This document shows, in pieces, positions 16,911 to 25,112 of a stretch of 64,000 nucleotides of DNA. A program made the position numbers and the translations under genes. Within the stretch, counting starts at the first letter, position 1; each line of letters begins with the position of its first letter. Origin of the DNA: JBBROS01 sp964246015 (lineage in GTDB: Bacteria > Pseudomonadota > Alphaproteobacteria > Acetobacterales > Acetobacteraceae); contig CAXTPG010000003.1 of assembly GCA_964246015.1 (NCBI GenBank), positions 38,327 through 102,326 on the forward strand. The letters are read 5' to 3'. A model generated the notes under the pieces. It saw only the letters and a program-made list of their open reading frames with translations. It did no database searches and had not been told where the DNA came from.

Positions 16911-17609
16911 ATGGCGCCCGACACCGCCCTCCCCGCTACCGCACTGATCGTCATGCCCGCCAGCAACACGACCCTGATGCCCGAGTTGGCAACGCTGATG
17001 CCCGGCTTTCCCACCCAGATCGCCGCCCGCGTCGTCCGCCCGCCCCGCCCGCTTACCGCCGACGACATCCCCGAATACGGCGACGCGACCGTGGCCGCCG
17101 CCGCCCCCTATACCCACACGCATCCCTCCGTCGTGGTCTATGGCTGCACCGCCGCCGGGTTCCTGGCCGGCGCCGCGGGCAACCAGGCGATCGTCGACCG
17201 CCTGGCGCAGCAGACCGGCGCGCCCGTCGTCAGCACCGCCGGCGCCATGATCGAGGCCCTGCGCCACTCCGGCGCGCGCCGTGTGGCGGTCCTGACGCCC
17301 TACCTGAAGGACGTCAACGACGGCCTGGTCGCCTACGTGCAGGCGGCCGGCATCGAGGTGGGCGTGCTCGACAGCTTCCTGTGCCCGACCATGGACGCGC
17401 TGTGCGCCGTCACCGCGGACGAGGTCGAGGCGCGCGCCCTGGCGATGGACGTGTCCGGCTGCGACGCCCTGTTCATCGCGTGCTCGCAGCTTCCCACCCT
17501 GCCCGTCCTGGACAGCCTGCGCGACCGGCTCGGCATCCCCGTCTGGTCCTCCATTTCCGCCACCGCGTGGCAGGCGGAGCGCATGCGGCCGATCGCCAGG
17601 GCAGCCTGA
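16911..17609 (+). CDS. maleate isomerase/arylmalonate decarboxylase-like protein
   Basis: This is a 232-residue member of the Asp/Glu racemase superfamily. The two catalytic cysteines of maleate cis-trans isomerase-type enzymes are visible: YGCTAAGF near residue 78 and ACSQLPTLP near residue 187. The N-terminal substrate loop VMPASNTTLMPEL is that of maleate isomerases (PxxNT). It probably isomerises or decarboxylates a small unsaturated dicarboxylate. GGAG lies six bases upstream of the ATG. It is divergent from the binding protein and two bases upstream of the amidohydrolase. Confidence 0.77.
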   Translation: MAPDTALPATALIVMPASNTTLMPELATLMPGFPTQIAARVVRPPRPLTADDIPEYGDATVAAAAPYTHTHPSVVVYGCTAAGFLAGAAGNQAIVDRLAQQTGAPVVSTAGAMIEALRHSGARRVAVLTPYLKDVNDGLVAYVQAAGIEVGVLDSFLCPTMDALCAVTADEVEARALAMDVSGCDALFIACSQLPTLPVLDSLRDRLGIPVWSSISATAWQAERMRPIARAA

Positions 17610-17611
17610 CG

Positions 17612-18487
17612 ATGACCGACCCGGATGCGGGGCGCGAACCCGCCTTCGCCGCCCCGCCCCACGCCTGCGACGCCCACTTCCACGTGTTCGGGGCCGAGGG
17701 CGAGTATCCCTACGACGCCTCCGACCTCCGTTACAGGCCGCCGCACGCGCCCTTGTCCGAATACATGGCGCTCGCGCGCCGCATCGGCTTCACCCGCTTC
17801 GTCTTCGTCCAGCCCAGCGCCTACGGCATGGACAATTCCTGCATGCTCGACGCCATGCTCGAAACCGGCCCCGAACTCTGCCGCGGCATCGTCCATCTGG
17901 ACGAACGCACCGCGGCCGACGACGAGATCGCGTCCATGCATGCGATCGGGGTCCGCGGCGTCCGCATCAACGTGTCCCCCGTGAAGAAGCCGGAGTCCGG
18001 GTTCGCCGACGCCCTGCGCCCCCGCATCACGGCCCTCGCCGACCGGTTGCGGCCCTTCGGCTGGCATATCGACTTCCTGCTGCCCGGCTGGCTGATCACC
18101 GAGTTGCTGGCCACCCTGCATGCGCTGCCGGTGCCGTTCTCCGTCGCCCACATGGGCCTGTTCCCCGCGGCGGGCGGCCCGGACCAGCCGGGGTTCCAGG
18201 ACTTCCTGCGCCTTGCCGCCGACGGCTCCGGCCGCTGCTGGCCGAAGCTGACGGGCATCTACCGTTTCAGCACCGACCCGGGCTTCGCCGACGTCGCCCC
18301 CTTCGCCCGCGCGCTGATCGATACGGCGCCGGACCAGCTCATCTGGGGCAGCGACTATCCCCACCTCTCGTTCCACGACCGCGTCGGCACCATCCAGCTC
18401 TACAACATGCTGGGAACCTGGGCGCCCGATCCCGCCATGCGGCAGCGCATCCTTGCCGACAACCCGGCACGCCTGTTCGACTTCTGA
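17612..18487 (+). CDS. TIM-barrel amidohydrolase, 2-pyrone-4,6-dicarboxylate hydrolase-like
   Basis: This is a 291-residue amidohydrolase-2 protein. It opens its domain with ACDAHFHVFG (metal-ligand HxH), continues with FVFVQPSAYGMDN and VRINVS, and ends with WGSDYPHLSF (metal or catalytic Asp) and ILADNPARLF. This pattern is that of LigI-type 2-pyrone-4,6-dicarboxylate lactonases and related lactone hydrolases. It follows the maleate-isomerase-like gene directly and the pair faces the aldolase/binding-protein unit, which is consistent with degradation of aromatic ring-cleavage products. The exact substrate is inferred. Confidence 0.78.
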   Translation: MTDPDAGREPAFAAPPHACDAHFHVFGAEGEYPYDASDLRYRPPHAPLSEYMALARRIGFTRFVFVQPSAYGMDNSCMLDAMLETGPELCRGIVHLDERTAADDEIASMHAIGVRGVRINVSPVKKPESGFADALRPRITALADRLRPFGWHIDFLLPGWLITELLATLHALPVPFSVAHMGLFPAAGGPDQPGFQDFLRLAADGSGRCWPKLTGIYRFSTDPGFADVAPFARALIDTAPDQLIWGSDYPHLSFHDRVGTIQLYNMLGTWAPDPAMRQRILADNPARLFDF

Positions 18488-18507
18488 CCGCCGGAGACCC
18501 GCACCGC

Positions 18508-18948
18508 ATGTTCCGCTTCCTGCTCGCCGCCCTTCTGCTCGCCCCCCTCGCCGCGCACGCCGCCGACGTCACCGTCACGGACGCCTTCAGCCGCGCGACG
18601 CCGGGCAGCGGCCCCGGTGCCGCCTACCTCACCATCAAGGGCGGCGACGGGCCCGACCGCCTGCTCTCCGTCACCTCCCCGCGCGCCCGCAAGGTTGCGC
18701 TGCACAGCATGGCCATGCAGGGCGACGTGATGCGCATGCGCGAGCTCGACGCCATCGACGTGCCGGCGGGCGCCACCGTGAAGCTCGGCCCCGGCGGCCT
18801 GCACATGATGCTGGAAGGGCTTTCATCGCCCCTCAAGCCCGGCGAATCCGTGCCGCTGGTGCTGACGTTCGAGCGTGGCGGAGAGCGCCGGGTGGACGCG
18901 ACCGTCGGCGCGGTTGGTGCGACCGCCCCCGCCCGCCATGTGCATTGA
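18508..18948 (+). CDS. periplasmic copper chaperone PCu(A)C
   Basis: This 146-residue protein has a cleavable signal (MFRFLLAALLLAPLAAHAAD) and the PCuAC copper-binding set. HSMAM, about ten residues on MRM, and GGLHMMLEGL supply the His and Met ligands of the H(M)x10Mx21HxM motif. A C-terminal His (RHVH) may add a ligand. PCuAC proteins carry Cu(I) to the CuA or CuB site of cytochrome oxidase. No Sco gene is adjacent, but an aa3-oxidase subunit IV gene lies at 30.7 kb. Confidence 0.9.
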   Translation: MFRFLLAALLLAPLAAHAADVTVTDAFSRATPGSGPGAAYLTIKGGDGPDRLLSVTSPRARKVALHSMAMQGDVMRMRELDAIDVPAGATVKLGPGGLHMMLEGLSSPLKPGESVPLVLTFERGGERRVDATVGAVGATAPARHVH

Positions 18949-18970
18949 AGGGTCGTTGAAACAGGGCAGG

Positions 18971-19016
18971 CAAAGCCTCTGCCTTTGACCCGCTGGGGCC
19001 GCGGGCCTCAGGCCCC
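18971..19016. terminator. stem-loops between convergent genes
   Basis: Two small inverted repeats fill the gap: CAAAG/CTTTG (18971-18975, 18983-18987) and the all-GC GGGGCC/GGCCCC (18995-19000, 19011-19016). They sit between the ends of the copper chaperone and the nucleoside phosphorylase and could terminate both. Neither has a T-run. Confidence 0.4.
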
Positions 19017-19024
19017 GCTCACGT

Positions 19025-19843
19025 TCAGCGTTCGGCGGGCTCGAGGCCTCGCCAACCGCGTGCTGCCGCGGCGACAACCGCGATGGCGTCGCGGGAACCG
19101 GCGTCTGCGCCCTTCTCGAAATCGTCGCCCGCGACCGCCATCTGGTTGGTGACGTGGGCGAAGCACAGCACGGGCCGGCGGCGGGCCATGGCGAAGGCAT
19201 ACAGCGCCGCCGCCTCCATCTCGACCGCCAGCACCCCCGCCGCCCGGGCCGCCGCGATTTCGGACTCCGTCTCGCGATACGGCGCGTCCGTCGTCCAGGA
19301 CCGGCCCCGATGCACGCGCACCGGGGCGTGACGCAGCGCCGCCATCGCCGCGTCCGCCAACATCCGGTCCGCCCGCGCCGCCACGTCCGGCCCGATATAA
19401 TGGTCGCTCGTGCCCTCGTCGCGTAACGCCTCATCGATGAGAACGAAGTAGGGAGGCGGATCGGGGTCGTCAGGCGGCCCCGCCGGCAAGACCTGTCCGG
19501 CCGAGGTGACGCTCACCAGAAGCCTGCACCCGGAGGCGAATAGTTGCTCGGCGACCAGCACCGCGAACGGCGCTCCCACGGCGCAGCCCAGCACGCCGAT
19601 GCACTCCCCCGCATGGTCGAACTCATCCAGCGTGGTATGGTAGCACGCCCAGCCCGGGCTGGGACGCGCACGACCGTCTGCCCTAATCTGGCGGACGATG
19701 TCCCCGTCGGGGTCGAGCAGGCACACCTCCGGCACCGGGACGTCCGGGATGCCCTTCTGCCGCCGTGCCTCACGCAACAGGTTCTCCGGCCGGAACACCG
19801 AGGGCGCGCCCCGGTCCCTCGCCATCCGGAACGCATGATCCAA
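19025..19843 (-). CDS. nucleoside phosphorylase / MTA-SAH nucleosidase-family protein
   Basis: This is a 272-residue PNP/UDP-family protein. Seen are ECIGVLGCAVGAPFAVLVAEQL, LLVSVTSAGQV, HYIGPDV, and the ribose/base-binding GVLAVEMEAAALYAFAMAR with VLCFAHVTNQM following. It phosphorolyses or hydrolyses a nucleoside, but the base specificity is not clear. The start is TTG at 19843 with GGAG seven bases upstream; an ATG at 19825 is the alternative. Only 11 bases separate it from the divergent membrane-protein gene, and those bases serve as ribosome-binding site for both. Confidence 0.8.
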   Translation of the reverse strand: MDHAFRMARDRGAPSVFRPENLLREARRQKGIPDVPVPEVCLLDPDGDIVRQIRADGRARPSPGWACYHTTLDEFDHAGECIGVLGCAVGAPFAVLVAEQLFASGCRLLVSVTSAGQVLPAGPPDDPDPPPYFVLIDEALRDEGTSDHYIGPDVAARADRMLADAAMAALRHAPVRVHRGRSWTTDAPYRETESEIAAARAAGVLAVEMEAAALYAFAMARRRPVLCFAHVTNQMAVAGDDFEKGADAGSRDAIAVVAAAARGWRGLEPAER

Positions 19844-19854
19844 GGAGCATCTCC
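19844..19854. promoter_or_regulatory. shared palindromic Shine-Dalgarno between two divergent genes
   Basis: The whole 11-base gap reads GGAGCATCTCC. On the + strand GGAG stands seven bases before GTG (19855). On the minus strand the same palindrome gives GGAG seven bases before TTG (19843). Promoters of both genes must therefore lie inside the opposite gene, and the two leaders must overlap. Confidence 0.6.
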
Positions 19855-20499
19855 GTGAGAACGACGCCGATCGACGACAGCCTGCACTTCCTGATCGGGG
19901 ACACGCCCGACCACAACGCGCTCGGCATCGCGAAATACGTGCTGGTGCTGGCCTATGCCGCGCTGCTGCTGGGCAGCGTGGCAGTGGCCGCCCATAACCT
20001 GTCCCGCGACCCGGCGCAACGCAGCGCCCGGCACGTCACCATCTGGCTGTTCCGATTGCTGATCGGCACCATGTGGTTCCAGGGGTCGCTCTGGAAGCTG
20101 CCGTTGCCGGTGTCCGGCGGCTTCGCCTACTGGACCGGCCAGCTTGTGGAACACTCCGCCTATCCCTGGCACGCGGCGCTCGTGCGCGACGTGCTGCTGC
20201 CGAACATCCATCTGCTCGATCCCGTCGTATGGCTGACGGAGTCGTTCCTCGGCATAGCGCTGATGCTGGGCGTCGCAGTGCGGCTCGCGGGTGTCGTGGG
20301 GATCCTGTTCATGCTGAACCTGTGGATCGGGCTGTACCGCAACGACATCGAATGGCCATGGAACTACCTGTTCCTGGCGATGGTCCACGCGTATTTCCTG
20401 ATGGACCGCGCCGGCCTCAGCCTCGGGCTCGATGCCGTGCTCGCCCGTGCCCAGGCGCCCGTCGGCGCCGTCCGCCGCCTGCTGCGCGCCGCAGCCTGA
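19855..20499 (+). CDS. DoxX-like integral membrane protein
   Basis: This is a 214-residue membrane protein with about four hydrophobic helices (YVLVLAYAALLLGSVAVAA; TIWLFRLLIGTMWFQGSLWK; LTESFLGIALMLGVAVRLAGVV; NYLFLAMVHAYFLMD). The FRLLIGTMWFQGSLWKLP segment and the NDIEWPWNYLFLA stretch are like DoxD/DoxX-type quinone-linked membrane subunits. The start is GTG at 19855, set by AAGGAG seven bases upstream; the longer frame from 19765 lies inside the divergent gene. It precedes the PhnD-like gene by 15 bases, so it is likely part of that transporter operon. Confidence 0.68.
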   Translation: MRTTPIDDSLHFLIGDTPDHNALGIAKYVLVLAYAALLLGSVAVAAHNLSRDPAQRSARHVTIWLFRLLIGTMWFQGSLWKLPLPVSGGFAYWTGQLVEHSAYPWHAALVRDVLLPNIHLLDPVVWLTESFLGIALMLGVAVRLAGVVGILFMLNLWIGLYRNDIEWPWNYLFLAMVHAYFLMDRAGLSLGLDAVLARAQAPVGAVRRLLRAAA

Positions 20500-20514
20500 A
20501 TCCCGGAGTCCGCC

Positions 20515-21378
20515 ATGAACCGCCGCACCCTGCTCGCCGCCCTCGGCGCCGCTCCCCTGGTTCACCCCGCCCGGGCGCAACAAGCCCGGCTGGTGTTCAC
20601 CGCGATCCCGGACCAGGACGAAACCCGGCTTGTCGAACGCTTCGGCCGGGTCGCGACCTATCTGCAGGGCGCGCTGGGCATCCCGGTCGCCTACGTGCCG
20701 GTCAAAAGCTATCCGGCCGCAGTGACCGCCTTCACCAACAACCAGGTGCAGCTTGCCTGGTTCGGCGGCTTCACCGGCGTGCAGGCCCGCCGCGCCGTGC
20801 CGGGGTCGGAGGCGATCGCGCAGGGCGTCGAGGACACGAAGTTCAAGAGCTTCTTCATCGCCAATGCCCGCACGGGCCTGCAACCAGGTCCCGCCTTCCC
20901 CGACGCCATCAAGGGCCGCAGCTTCACCTTCGGCGCGCGGGCCAGCACCTCCGGCCGCGTGATGCCCGAGCACTTCATCCGCGAGCGCTTCAAGCAGCCG
21001 CCCGACCAGGTGTTCAGCCGCGTCGGCTTCTCCGGCGACCACTCCCGCACGCTGCAGCTCGTGCAGTCCGGCGCGTTCGAGGTGGGCGCGCTGGATTATT
21101 CGGTGTTCGAGCTGGAGCGCAAGGCGGGCCGCGTCGACGAGGCGGCGGTGCGCGTGCTGTGGGAGACGCCGACCTTCCCCGACTACAACTGGACCCTGCG
21201 CGGCGACGCGGACGAGCGGTTCGGCGCCGGGTTCAAGGAACGGGTGCGGGCGGCCCTGCTGGCGGTCAAGGACCCGGCGATCCTCGATCAGTTCGGCCGC
21301 ACCGGCTTCATCGCGGCAGCCAACGCCGACTACCTCCCGGTGGAGCTGGTCGCGCAATCGACCGAGCTCCTGAACTGA
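20515..21378 (+). CDS. PhnD-family phosphate/phosphonate-type binding protein
   Basis: This is a 287-residue exported binding protein with signal MNRRTLLAALGAAPLVHPARA. The fold signature of the PhnD/PtxB family is plain: FTAIPDQDETRLVERFGRVA, YVPVKSYPAAVTAFTNNQVQLAWFGG, FTFGARASTSGRVMPEHF and GALDYSVFEL. These bind phosphonates, phosphite or other oxyanions and small molecules. With the ATPase and permease that follow it makes a complete ABC importer. No phosphonate lyase gene is near, so the ligand is open. GGAG lies seven bases before the ATG. Confidence 0.85.
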   Translation: MNRRTLLAALGAAPLVHPARAQQARLVFTAIPDQDETRLVERFGRVATYLQGALGIPVAYVPVKSYPAAVTAFTNNQVQLAWFGGFTGVQARRAVPGSEAIAQGVEDTKFKSFFIANARTGLQPGPAFPDAIKGRSFTFGARASTSGRVMPEHFIRERFKQPPDQVFSRVGFSGDHSRTLQLVQSGAFEVGALDYSVFELERKAGRVDEAAVRVLWETPTFPDYNWTLRGDADERFGAGFKERVRAALLAVKDPAILDQFGRTGFIAAANADYLPVELVAQSTELLN

Positions 21379-22058
21379 GCCAGCCCCGCCCGGAACTGAT
21401 CCGCCTCGAGCGTCTGGAGGCCGGCTACCGCGGCCGGCCGGTCCTGCGCGGCATCGACCTCGTGCTCCATGAAGGGGAGCGCGTCGCCGTGCTCGGCCGG
21501 TCCGGCGCCGGCAAGTCGACCCTGCTGAACGTGCTGTACGAACGCCTGGCCGACCGCGCCGCGCTCGTGCCGCAGGCGGCTGCCCTCGTGCACAGCCTCA
21601 GCGTGTTCCACAACGTCTACATGGGCCGGCTCGACCGCCACTCGGCATGGCGCAACCTGCGGATGCTCGCCTGGCCGGCCCGGCACGAGGTCGCGTCCGT
21701 GCGCGCCACGCTCGACGAGGTCGGGCTCTCCGACTCGCTGTTCGCCCGCGCCGGCGCGCTGTCGGGCGGGCAGCAGCAGCGCGTCTCGGTCGCCCGCGCG
21801 CTGTACAACGGCCGCCCCGTGCTGATCGGCGACGAGCCGGTGTCGGCGCTCGATCCACGGCAGGCGGCCGCGGTGCTGGAGCGCCTGCACGCCCGCCATC
21901 CCACCAGCATCCTGGCGCTGCACGACGTGTCACTCGCACTCGACCACGCCACACGGGTGCTGGTGATCGAGGACGGGCGCCTCGTTCTCGACGCGCCCGC
22001 CTCGGGCCTGTCGCGCGCCGAGCTGCTGCGCTTCTACCGCCCCGGCGACGCGGCTTGA
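21375..22058 (+). CDS. PhnC-like ABC transporter ATPase with non-canonical start
   Basis: This is an ABC importer ATPase of about 227 residues. It has Walker A GRSGAGKSTLLN, Q-loop VPQAAALVHSLSVF, signature LSGGQQQRVS, Walker B PVLIGDEPVSALD and the switch His in ALHDVS. The reading frame has no ATG, GTG or TTG between the phnD-like gene and the first strand (LIRLERLEAGYRG). The best candidate is CTG at 21375, placed so that CTGA overlaps the phnD-like stop just as ATGA does elsewhere in this window. The first canonical codon is a GTG about 30 residues in, which would delete the first beta strands. The end overlaps the permease start. Confidence 0.82.
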   Translation: MSQPRPELIRLERLEAGYRGRPVLRGIDLVLHEGERVAVLGRSGAGKSTLLNVLYERLADRAALVPQAAALVHSLSVFHNVYMGRLDRHSAWRNLRMLAWPARHEVASVRATLDEVGLSDSLFARAGALSGGQQQRVSVARALYNGRPVLIGDEPVSALDPRQAAAVLERLHARHPTSILALHDVSLALDHATRVLVIEDGRLVLDAPASGLSRAELLRFYRPGDAA

Positions 22059-23548
22059 GCTACGTCCGCACGAGCTGGGCGTTCATCCTCGCCGCCGGGC
22101 TTGCCCTGGCCGCCGCCGACCTGCGCATCAGCGCGCTCGATCCGTGGGCGGAGATGCTGCGGCTGCTGTCCGGCGCCTTGCGGCCCGACCTGCTGGCGGT
22201 TCCGGCGACCAGCGTCGTGCTGACCGTCGCCTTCGCGGTGCTGGGCGTCGCCGGCGGGGCGGCGGCCGGCTTCCTGCTCGCCTTCGTGTTCCCCGTCTCC
22301 CGCGCGGTGCGCGTGCTGTGCGCCGCGCTGCGCTCGGTGCACGAGCTGTTCTGGGCGCTGCTGCTGATCCAGGCGACCGGCCTTTCGCCCATGACCGGCC
22401 TGCTCGCCATCGGCATTCCCTATGCCGGCATCTTCGCCAAGGTCTTCGCCGAGATGATCGAGGAAGCGGACCAGCGGGCCGAGCGCGTCCTGCCGCCCGG
22501 CACCGGCCTCGTCTCCCGCATGATGTACGCGCGCGTCCCGGACCTGGCCCGGCCCATGGGCGACTACCTGCTCTATCGCCTGGAATGCGGGCTCCGGTCC
22601 ACCCTCGTCCTGGGCTTCATCGGGCTGCCGACGATGGGGTTCGAGCTGGAAAGCGACTTCCGCCAGGGCCACTATGCGCAGGCGGCGGCGTTCCTGCTGG
22701 TCTTCTACGCGCTGGTCGCGACGCGGCGCATCTGGGCCAGGCCGGCGACCCTGCCGTTCCTGCTGATCGGCAGCGTGGTCGCGCTGGCGGCCCTTACCAC
22801 GCCCCTGGGTGGCGACCCGGCGCTTACGACCCTCGCCCGCTTCCTGGGCCATGACATCGTGCCACGGCCCCTGCGCGGGGCGGACCTGCTGGACGGCGCC
22901 ACATGGGCAGGGTTGGGCGCCTGGCTGCTTCCCATCCTGCGCGACCAGGCTTGGCCCGGGCTGATCGCGACGCTCGCGCTCTCGCAGATGGCCCTCGTCG
23001 GCACCGGCGTGGTGGCCCTGGCGCTGCTGCCGCTCGCCGCGCGCTGCTTCTCCGGGCGGTTGCGGCCGGTTGGCGCCGGGCTGCTGGTCGTGGTCCGCAG
23101 CACGCCGGAATACATGGTCGCCTACGTGCTGCTGCAGACGCTGGGGCCCTCGATGCTGCCCGCCATCATCGCGCTGACGCTGCACAACGGGGGCATCATC
23201 GGCACGCTGCTGGGCGAGCGTGCGGACTCGCTCCCGCTCCGTCCCGACGCGCCGCGCGGGCTCGACCTCTATTGCTACGAGACGGTCCCGCGCCTCTATG
23301 GCCAGTTCCTCGCCTTCGCGCTCTACCGGTGGGAGATCATCGTCCGGGAGAGCGCCATCTTCGGCATCCTGGGCGTCCGCACGCTGGGCTTCTTCGTCGA
23401 CGGCGCCATCAGCGAGCTGCGGCTGGACGTCGCCGTCATCCTGATCGCCTGCACGGGGGCGCTTTCGATGGCTATCGACGCGCTCTCGCGCCGCCTCCGC
23501 CGCCGCCTGCGGATCGAGGACCGGCCCGACACGCATCGGTGCGGCTGA
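22055..23548 (+). CDS. PhnE-like ABC permease, two permease domains fused in one chain
   Basis: The 497-residue membrane protein contains two BPD_transp_1-like halves. The first half (about 1-230) ends its cytoplasmic coupling region with YRLECGLRSTLVLGFIGLPTMG; the second (about 270-480) has YRWEIIVRESAIFGILGVRTLG at the same place. PhnE proteins are normally about 260-280 residues and dimerise, so this is an internal duplication that builds the channel from one chain. The start is TTG at 22055, overlapping the ATPase stop as TTGA. It completes the PhnDCE-type importer. Confidence 0.82.
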   Translation: MSYVRTSWAFILAAGLALAAADLRISALDPWAEMLRLLSGALRPDLLAVPATSVVLTVAFAVLGVAGGAAAGFLLAFVFPVSRAVRVLCAALRSVHELFWALLLIQATGLSPMTGLLAIGIPYAGIFAKVFAEMIEEADQRAERVLPPGTGLVSRMMYARVPDLARPMGDYLLYRLECGLRSTLVLGFIGLPTMGFELESDFRQGHYAQAAAFLLVFYALVATRRIWARPATLPFLLIGSVVALAALTTPLGGDPALTTLARFLGHDIVPRPLRGADLLDGATWAGLGAWLLPILRDQAWPGLIATLALSQMALVGTGVVALALLPLAARCFSGRLRPVGAGLLVVVRSTPEYMVAYVLLQTLGPSMLPAIIALTLHNGGIIGTLLGERADSLPLRPDAPRGLDLYCYETVPRLYGQFLAFALYRWEIIVRESAIFGILGVRTLGFFVDGAISELRLDVAVILIACTGALSMAIDALSRRLRRRLRIEDRPDTHRCG

Positions 23549-23609
23549 CGGTCTGGCCCCCCCGCCGGTCCGGTGCTAACCCGATACCTGACGGACAGGA
23601 GACACGGCC

Positions 23610-25040
23610 ATGCGCAACACCGAGCAGATCTGGCAGATCGTCGATGGCAAGCGGGAGGAGTACATCGCCCTCGCCGACCAGGTCTGGGGCACGCCCGAGC
23701 TGGCCTACGGCGAGCACCGCAGCGTCGCCGCCCATCTCGAACAGCTCGAGAAGGAAGGGTTCCGCATCACCCGCGACCTTGCCGGCATTCCCACGGCGGT
23801 CATGGCGGAAGCCGGCGAGGACGGTCCGGTCATCGCCATCCTCGGCGAATACGACGCCCTTCCCGGGCTGAGCCAACAGGCCGGCATCGCCGAGCCGAAG
23901 CCCGTCGACGGCGACGCGGGCGTGGGCCACGGGTGCGGCCACAACCTGCTCGGCTCCGCGGCCATGCTCGCCGCGTCCTCCGTGAAGGACTGGCTTGCCC
24001 AGCACGGCATCAAGGGCCGCGTCCGCTACTACGGCTGCCCGGCGGAGGAGGGCGGCGCGGCGAAAGGCTTCATGGTCCGCGCCGGCGCTTTCAAGGATGT
24101 CGACATCGCCATCTCCTGGCATCCCGCCAGCTTCTCGGGCGTGAACGAGGCGGTCAGCCTCGCCAATACCCGCATCGACTTCACCTTCGTCGGCCGCGCC
24201 AGCCACGCGGCGGCCGCCCCGCATCTAGGCCGCAGCGCCCTCGACGCCGTGGAGCTGATGAACGTCGGCGTCAACTACATGCGCGAGCACATGCCCGACA
24301 GCGCCCGCGTCCACTACGCCTACCTCGACGCCGGCGGCATCGCGCCGAACGTGGTCCAGGCCCGGGCGAAAATCCGCTACCTGATCCGCGCGTCGGATCT
24401 CGCGGAACTCACGAAGCTCGTCGCCCGCGTGCGCAAGATCGCCGACGGCGCCGCCCTGATGACCGAGACGACGGTCACCACCGCCGTCGTCAGCGCCGTC
24501 AGCAACCTGATGGGCAACGACCCGCTGGAGAAGCTGATGGACGACAACTTCCAGCGGCTGGGGCCGCCGGAGTTCGACGAGGCGGACCGCGCCTACGCCG
24601 ACAAGATCCGCGCGACGCTCTCCGACGCCGATATCGCCGCTGCGTTCAACCGCGCCGGGGTGCCCGTGCAGCGCGACATGGCGATGTGCGACTTCATCGT
24701 CCCGCTTGCGGCCAGGGGCCGCGGCGGCAACGGCAGCACGGACGTCGGCGACGTCAGCTGGGTGGTGCCCACCGTCCAGGCCCGCGGCGCCACCTGCGCC
24801 GTCGGAACCCCCTTCCATTCCTGGCAGTTGACCGCGCAGGGCAAGTCCCCCGCCGCCCATAAGGGCCTGGTCCACGTCGCCAAGGTGATGGCCGGCACCG
24901 CGATCGACGCGCTGCAGCAGCCCGAGCTGATCGCCGCCGCGAAGGCGGACCTGGCCGCGCGCACGAAGGTCACCCCCTATGTCTGCCCGCTGCCCCCCGA
25001 CGTGAACCCCCCGATCGCCGCGATGAGCAAGGGAGTCTGA
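23610..25040 (+). CDS. M20-family amidohydrolase, AbgB-like
   Basis: This is a 476-residue zinc amidohydrolase resembling the p-aminobenzoyl-glutamate hydrolase subunit B and other M20D enzymes. Seen are ILGEYDALPGLSQ, the metal-binding GVGHGCGHNLLG (about 106-117), GCPAEEGGAAKG (catalytic Glu pair), and SHAAAAPHLGRSALDAV from the dimerisation lid. HSWQLTAQGKS near the C terminus supplies the last metal ligand. It removes an amide-linked group from an amino acid conjugate. GGAG precedes the ATG. It sits alone between the PhnDCE set and a TRAP binding protein. Confidence 0.88.
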   Translation: MRNTEQIWQIVDGKREEYIALADQVWGTPELAYGEHRSVAAHLEQLEKEGFRITRDLAGIPTAVMAEAGEDGPVIAILGEYDALPGLSQQAGIAEPKPVDGDAGVGHGCGHNLLGSAAMLAASSVKDWLAQHGIKGRVRYYGCPAEEGGAAKGFMVRAGAFKDVDIAISWHPASFSGVNEAVSLANTRIDFTFVGRASHAAAAPHLGRSALDAVELMNVGVNYMREHMPDSARVHYAYLDAGGIAPNVVQARAKIRYLIRASDLAELTKLVARVRKIADGAALMTETTVTTAVVSAVSNLMGNDPLEKLMDDNFQRLGPPEFDEADRAYADKIRATLSDADIAAAFNRAGVPVQRDMAMCDFIVPLAARGRGGNGSTDVGDVSWVVPTVQARGATCAVGTPFHSWQLTAQGKSPAAHKGLVHVAKVMAGTAIDALQQPELIAAAKADLAARTKVTPYVCPLPPDVNPPIAAMSKGV

Positions 25041-25112
25041 GTGTTGCCCTAGACGGCCCCTATCTCAGTCCATAGCCTGCCGCACCAGAAAACGAATCCG
25101 GGGAGAACCATA

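Noticed and set aside
20073..21374. Long + strand frame upstream of the ABC ATPase that could make the ATPase a 661-residue fusion
   Set aside because: The first 430 residues are Arg/Ala/Pro-rich noise overlapping the DoxX-like and phnD-like genes in another frame. Only the part from about 21375 has family character.
22034..23536. 500-residue minus-strand frame rich in Arg, Gln, Asp and His
   Set aside because: It lies antisense to the double permease, whose helices and coupling motifs are clear.
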